A DNA stretch of 54,593 nucleotides from Gallionella sp. GTDB lineage: Bacteria; Pseudomonadota; Gammaproteobacteria; Burkholderiales; Gallionellaceae. The DNA lies in contig JAUSMR010000080.1 of NCBI GenBank assembly GCA_030645955.1, forward strand, positions 1-54,593, in the 5' to 3' direction. The notes under the pieces are model-generated. The model worked only from the letters and a program-made list of their open reading frames with translations. It had not been told where the DNA came from and did no database searches. Positions 52,650 to 54,593 of the stretch are shown piece by piece; position 1 is the stretch's first letter; each line of letters begins with the position of its first letter. The translations under genes and the position numbers were made by a program.

Positions 52650-53666
52650 ATGGATAGCATTGCGATGACCAGGAAAACAGTGGACAGCAATCACCGCCCC
52701 AAAATCGGCCTGGCGTTGGGCAGCGGCTCGGCGCGCGGGCTTGCACACCTGGGCGTGATCCGTGCCATCGAGGATGCCGGCATCGAGGTGGACTTCATCG
52801 CGGGCACCAGCATGGGGGCGCTCATCGGGGCGATCCATGCCGCCGGCAAGCTGGGTGAGCTGGAAGCAACCTTTCTGGCCTTCGACTGGAAAAAGACAGC
52901 GTCCTTCTTCGATGTCGTGCTGCCCAAGTCCGGCCTGCTCGACGGTGCCAGGGTCAGCGAACTGGTGCGCGCGCATATCCATGCCGACACCATCGAAATG
53001 CTGCCTAAGCTCTTTGCAGCCGTGGCGACGGACATCGTCAGCGGCGAGGAGGTCGTCATGCGCAGCGGCGATGTGATCGAGGCGGTGCGTGCCAGCATTT
53101 CGGTGCCCGGCATCTTCACGCCGGTGCGCAGCAACGGGCGCATCCTGGTGGACGGCGGCATCACCAACCCGGTGCCGGTGAGCGTGGCCCGCGCCATGGG
53201 CGCCGATATCGTGATCGCGGTCGATCTCAACCACGAGATCATTGCCGGCAAGAACATGAAACCGCTGCTGGCCGCAGAAAAAGCAGGCAGCGCAGAAGAC
53301 AGTTCGCCTGGCATGTTCTCGCGCTGGGTGGGCGACTATCGCCTGTCAATGAAGGACATCAGGCAGAAACTGCTCGCCTGGGATAATCCTGCCTCGGCGC
53401 AATTCAGGAAATGGACTTCCCCGGAGCCGCTTCCCAGCATCTTCGAAGTGCTGCTGGCCTCGATCAACATCATGGAAACCCGCATCACCCAAACCCGTCT
53501 GCGCCTGGACCAGCCGGAGGTGATTATCCAGCCGCCGCTGGGGCACATCCGTTTCCTGCAATTCGATCGCGCCGAGGAAATCATTGCCATCGGCTACGAG
53601 CACACGCAGCGGCAATTGGCCTTGCTGTCACACCACGCGATTCATAAAAGGATCCATTCCGCGTGA
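52650..53666 (+). CDS. rssA: Patatin-like phospholipase, RssA type
   Basis: A 338-residue protein (ATG at 52665 is another possible start). The patatin fold shows the oxyanion loop GSGSARGLAHLGVI, nucleophile GTSMGAL in the G-x-S-x-G elbow, and catalytic Asp in VDGGITNPVPVSVARAMGADIVIAVDL. This arrangement is that of bacterial RssA/NTE-type lipases, cytoplasmic or membrane-associated. It extends about 40 residues beyond E. coli RssA. The usual rssB partner is absent here. Substrate specificity is unknown. Confidence 0.92.
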   Translation: MDSIAMTRKTVDSNHRPKIGLALGSGSARGLAHLGVIRAIEDAGIEVDFIAGTSMGALIGAIHAAGKLGELEATFLAFDWKKTASFFDVVLPKSGLLDGARVSELVRAHIHADTIEMLPKLFAAVATDIVSGEEVVMRSGDVIEAVRASISVPGIFTPVRSNGRILVDGGITNPVPVSVARAMGADIVIAVDLNHEIIAGKNMKPLLAAEKAGSAEDSSPGMFSRWVGDYRLSMKDIRQKLLAWDNPASAQFRKWTSPEPLPSIFEVLLASINIMETRITQTRLRLDQPEVIIQPPLGHIRFLQFDRAEEIIAIGYEHTQRQLALLSHHAIHKRIHSA

Positions 53667-53684
53667 CACGGGAACACCCGATGG

Positions 53685-53899
53685 CTATTGCTTCACGAGC
53701 TCGACGCGACGGTTCTTCGCCCGCCCTTCCTCTGCGTCGTTCGAGGCCACGGGCGCATAGGAACCATCCTTGGTGAGCTTCATGGTCTCCTTGCTCTGGT
53801 CAGTCTCAACCACCGTCCCGCCGATCTGCTTCACGGCGTTCTCAACGTTCCGCAACACCTGCAACGTGCTTGGCTTGGTCGTGAGACCGGCCGGCGGCT
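53685..53899 (-). pseudogene. OmpA-family gene remnant
   Basis: The minus-strand frame reads LQVLRNVENAVKQIGGTVVE and TDQSKETMKLTKDGS, then jumps to PVASNDAEEGRAKNRRVELVKQ and TAG. These are the middle and the extreme C-terminus of an OmpA-type peptidoglycan-binding protein; the intervening domain core is deleted in frame, and the N-terminus with start codon is missing upstream. Confidence 0.75.
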
Positions 53900-54028
53900 A
53901 GCACCTTTTGTTGTGCCGCGCACGGACGTTCCTATGCGCTTGCCCTCTTACCCACGGCCCCATGGATGAACGCGCCTTTGAATTTTCTGAACCTCGAGTA
54001 TCAATCGAGACTGACCCTTTAGCTACGC

Positions 54029-54122
54029 CTGTCAGGCAAGCACTGACAGCAAGCTTTCCCATCTCCTTACACCATAATCAGTCAAACACTGATAAAGCTT
54101 TTCGCGTGCGAGGAGCATCATT
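54029..54122 (+). promoter_or_regulatory. 94-bp twin-palindrome element, copy 3
   Basis: CTGTCAGGCAAGCACTGACA, then CCTTACACCATAATCAG and the second palindrome ATCAGTCAAACACTGAT, which is perfect here. Spacings equal those of the other two copies, and the element ends GAGCATCATT. It lies 99 bases before the start at 54222. The rest of the gap 53667-54221 contains only the OmpA relic. Confidence 0.65.
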
Positions 54123-54221
54123 CCTGTAAATATTTTAAGGTTTGCAGCATATTTCGCCTCCCGATTCTTTTCCAGAATAAGCGGAGCGCATTACCACAAA
54201 ACCATTAAGCAGGAGTTCGTC

Positions 54222-54593
54222 ATGGCTTTTCGTATAAATCACATGGGCACAATAAACCGTCTTGTCATAATGTGCGGCACGGCTGTTTTAATGACCGTCT
54301 CCCTCTTTATTGGTGCCGCAATCGGGGAGGAACATCAAATCTCAGACAAGTATTCCATGCTAGTCGATCCCGCCGCGAAACAGCAGTTGGGAGAGAAGAC
54401 CTTCAATGAAGTGATGATGTTTTTTCATGCGGCAGAAAAGGCCATTGAAACAAAAGACCTGGCAGGCCTCATGGCGCTCTATTCAGATAATTATGGCGAC
54501 GGAGTCCATGATAAAAAATCTGCAGAGCAGATATGGCAAAGAATGTTCTCCGCATTTGATTCCATGTCAACGCAGCATAATCTGAAGCTTGGA
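54222..54593 (+). CDS. Exported NTF2-like protein, 3' end beyond window
   Basis: The open frame starts at ATG after AGGAG and is still open after 124 codons at the window edge. The N-terminus has a hydrophobic signal (about 14-36, LVIMCGTAVLMTVSLFIGAAIG). The visible mature part (FNEVMMFFHAAEKAIETKDLAGLMALYSDNYGDGVHDKKSAEQIWQRMFSAFDSM) has the helix-turn pattern of the NTF2-like/SnoaL fold. Such proteins act as small-molecule-binding scaffolds. It is downstream of the third twin-palindrome element, so probably belongs to the same regulon as the Hsp20 locus. Confidence 0.7.
   Translation, partial: MAFRINHMGTINRLVIMCGTAVLMTVSLFIGAAIGEEHQISDKYSMLVDPAAKQQLGEKTFNEVMMFFHAAEKAIETKDLAGLMALYSDNYGDGVHDKKSAEQIWQRMFSAFDSMSTQHNLKLG

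Overview
The window looks like a chromosomal segment of a betaproteobacterium, probably of the Nitrosomonadales/Gallionellaceae type. This is an inference from the rpe-gph-trpE-trpG-trpD arrangement, the many signalling proteins, the small stress-membrane protein families and the dense extragenic palindromes; no 16S or ribosomal marker is present. Coding is on both strands in long directional blocks. One tRNA, tRNA-Ala(CGC), is present. I saw no CRISPR array, prophage or intact insertion sequence.

Layout. (1) 0.2-7.7 kb: small envelope and stress proteins (lipoprotein, ChaA-type Ca2+/H+ antiporter, lmo0937-type and DUF3309 membrane peptides, BON lipoprotein, YqjD/YqjE/YqjK set with an OmpA-like protein, a CsbD-HiPIP joined frame). 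(2) 7.9-11.1 kb: accessory patch with a chloroperoxidase-type hydrolase, an alternative oxidase, a broken cytochrome gene and an ice-binding lipoprotein. (3) 11.6-21.7 kb, minus strand: phosphorelay and c-di-GMP genes with a recent tandem duplication of a receiver module and an in-frame 33-codon remnant of a response regulator. (4) 21.9-28.6 kb: rpe, gph and trpEGD with an embedded flavoprotein, the genes separated by palindromic repeats. (5) 28.8-33.5 kb, minus strand: a three-gene operon of TonB receptor, solute-binding-type protein and diguanylate cyclase. (6) 33.8-48.0 kb: prfC, then a stress block: decayed small heat-shock locus, RpoH-type sigma factor, redoxin-membrane fusion, SAP-like protein, Hsp20, cold-shock protein, orphan GroEL with an altered catalytic residue, HtrA protease, cyclopropane synthase coupled to a flavoprotein reductase, CBS protein and a ribosome hibernation factor. 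(7) 48.7-54.6 kb: PEBP-like protein, exported isoaspartyl methyltransferase, membrane spermidine-synthase-like protein, RssA-type patatin, an OmpA relic and a 3'-truncated exported protein.

Cross-cutting structure. Two candidate regulatory modules recur upstream of unrelated small or stress genes: a 16-bp palindrome close to TGTGCGNTANCGCACA (seven sites), and a 94-bp element containing two CAGGCAAACACTG-type palindromes (three copies of identical length). Two repeat systems fill the intergenic space: a roughly 133-bp element with 16-bp terminal inverted repeats (one complete copy and about eight relics), and hairpin pairs headed by GTAG, the signature of REP sequences mobilised by RAYT transposases. 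Three internal deletions in gene relics fall at short direct repeats.
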